6,205 bases of DNA, taken from NCBI GenBank assembly GCA_027117675.1, contig JAJAYM010000290.1, forward strand, positions 1 through 6,205, given 5' to 3'. The position numbers and the translations under genes are program-made. Origin of the DNA: Actinomycetes bacterium (GTDB lineage: Bacteria > Actinomycetota > Actinomycetes > JAHEKZ01). Under the pieces are notes generated by a model that ran no database searches, was not told the origin of the DNA, and saw only the letters and a list, made by a program, of their open reading frames with translations. Below are positions 5,185-6,205 of the stretch, in pieces (within the stretch, counting starts at the first letter, position 1; each line of letters begins with the position of its first letter).

Positions 5185-6205
5185 CTAGGCCGTGAACCTC
5201 GGGAACGCCAAAGCTCCGGCGTACCGAGCGGCGTCGTCGAGCTCTTCCTCGATGCGTAGCAGCTGGTTGTATTTTGCCACTCGCTCCGATCGGGCCGGTG
5301 CACCCGTCTTGATCTGACCACAGTTGGTGGCTACCGCGAGATCGGCGATCGTGGTGTCCTCGGTCTCACCCGAACGGTGACTCATCATGCAGCTGTATCG
5401 GTTGCGGTGTGCGAGGTCGACCGCATCCATGGTCTCCGAGAGCGAACCAATCTGGTTGACCTTGACCAGCAGTGCGTTGGCCACACCACTGTCGATGCCG
5501 CGCTGCAGGCGTTCTGGGTTGGTGACGAAGTTGTCGTCACCAACGATCTGTGCCGCAGCGCCGAGTGCAGCGGTCACGTGCTGCCATCCGTCCCAGTCAT
5601 CCTCAGACATCGGATCTTCGATGGATACCAACGGATAGTCGCGAACGATTCCCAAGTAGTAGTCGGTCATCCAGGCAGCGTCTCGTGCCTGACCCTCAAA
5701 GACATACGCACCGTCGGTGAAGAACTCACTCGCGGCGACGTCGAGTGCGACCGCGACGTCACGGCCTGCCGTGTACCCGGCCCGTTCGATCGCGACCAGG
5801 AGCAAGTCGAGTGCGTCACGGTTGCTGGGCAGGCTGGGGGCGAATCCACCCTCATCGCCAAGACCGGTACTCAGGCCGCGCTCTCTCAGCACTGCCTTGA
5901 GGCAGTGATAAACCTCAGCGCCCCACCGGACCGACTCACCGAAAGTGGCAGCGCCGATCGGCGCGATCATGAACTCTTGGATGTCGACATCCGTGTCGGC
6001 GTGCGCACCGCCATTGAGGACGTTCATCATCGGCACGGGAAGCAGGTGCGCATTGGGTCCGCCTACGTATCGGAAGAGCGGCAGGTCGGCCGACTCGGCA
6101 GCGGCCTTGGCCACTGCCAGTGAGACGCCCAGAATGTCGTTGGCGCCCAGCCGTGACTTGTTCGGAGTGCCGTCGAGGTCGAGCATCACCTGATCGATCA
6201 AGCGC
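5185..6205 (-). CDS. eno: Enolase, 5' end cut by window edge
   Basis: Glycolytic enzyme converting 2-phosphoglycerate to phosphoenolpyruvate in the cytoplasm. About 339 residues are visible to the TAG at 5187-5185. The true start lies beyond 6205: the sequence enters at RLIDQVMLDLDGT, which normally lies near residue 90 of about 430, so any start inside the window would be false. Recognisable sites in order are GGAHAD...DIQEF (loop His and substrate Glu), GLGDEGGFAP (catalytic Glu), ALDVAASEFF, SIEDP and VGDD (three Mg ligands), VKVNQIGS (catalytic Lys), SHRSGETED and QIKTG. The C-terminus RYAGALAFPRF is typical of actinobacteria. Two conserved positions differ: Asp in GANDIL where Ala is usual, and Asn in VGDDNF where a hydrophobic residue is usual. 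First visible gene of the operon with ftsB, DUF501 and ppx. Confidence 0.97.
   Translation of the reverse strand, partial: RLIDQVMLDLDGTPNKSRLGANDILGVSLAVAKAAAESADLPLFRYVGGPNAHLLPVPMMNVLNGGAHADTDVDIQEFMIAPIGAATFGESVRWGAEVYHCLKAVLRERGLSTGLGDEGGFAPSLPSNRDALDLLLVAIERAGYTAGRDVAVALDVAASEFFTDGAYVFEGQARDAAWMTDYYLGIVRDYPLVSIEDPMSEDDWDGWQHVTAALGAAAQIVGDDNFVTNPERLQRGIDSGVANALLVKVNQIGSLSETMDAVDLAHRNRYSCMMSHRSGETEDTTIADLAVATNCGQIKTGAPARSERVAKYNQLLRIEEELDDAARYAGALAFPRFTA
5518..5544. repeat. Perfect 11-bp inverted repeat inside eno
   Basis: GTTGGTGACGA (5518-5528) and TCGTCACCAAC (5534-5544) are exact inverse complements separated by AGTTG. On the coding strand this is the codon run for VGDDNFVTN at a Mg-ligand site. 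The conserved codons for VGDD and FVTN are themselves nearly complementary, so protein constraint may explain most of it. Confidence 0.6.

Noticed and set aside
5377..6123. Plus-strand open frame opposite eno (248 codons)
   Set aside because: No family resemblance and fully antisense to enolase; explained by codon bias on the other strand.
5185..6201. A complete enolase starting at the TTG at 6201
   Set aside because: The frame continues past 6204 to the window edge and about 90 N-terminal residues would be missing; it is a partial gene, not an alternative start.

Overview
This is an ordinary-looking stretch of a high-GC actinobacterial chromosome (Actinomycetota). The support for this is the gene order enolase - FtsB/DivIC-like protein - DUF501 - Ppx/GppA, which as I recall matches Rv1023-Rv1026 of Mycobacterium tuberculosis, together with the strong G/C bias of the coding regions and a family 5 uracil-DNA glycosylase. 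I cannot fix the genus. The enolase and FtsB-like sequences look closest to Propionibacteriales-type proteins, but that is an impression from memory.

Every supported gene is on the minus strand, so transcription runs from the right edge to the left. Right block (6205 to 3274): eno (5' part cut off by the window edge), an ftsB-like gene 2 bp later, a DUF501 gene overlapping it by 4 bp (GTGA), and a ppx/gppA gene overlapping that by 4 bp (ATGA). This is a tightly coupled four-gene operon joining a glycolytic enzyme, a cell-division membrane protein, an uncharacterised protein and a (p)ppGpp/polyphosphate-type phosphatase. Middle block: after a 104-bp gap containing inverted repeats come a dienelactone-hydrolase-family gene and an overlapping udgB-like uracil-DNA glycosylase gene. 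Left block: after a 65-bp gap comes a type II NADH dehydrogenase gene (ndh), then 48 bp, then a tRNA-Leu(UAA) gene. The last 188 bases hold no clear gene, though a reading frame that may be the start of another minus-strand gene runs off the left edge.

No mobile element, CRISPR array, phage gene or defence system is visible, and I found no clearly new system. The most interesting points are: (1) the ndh leader, which stacks a perfect palindrome, a hairpin that would hide a strong Shine-Dalgarno sequence, and a five-codon reading frame ending 4 nt before the ndh ATG; (2) the DUF501 protein with its conserved Cys/His residues between division and phosphatase genes; (3) a tRNA-Leu(UAA) gene beside about 5.7 kb of coding sequence without one in-frame TTA codon; (4) a perfect 11-bp inverted repeat inside eno, next to an unusual residue at the Mg-binding site.
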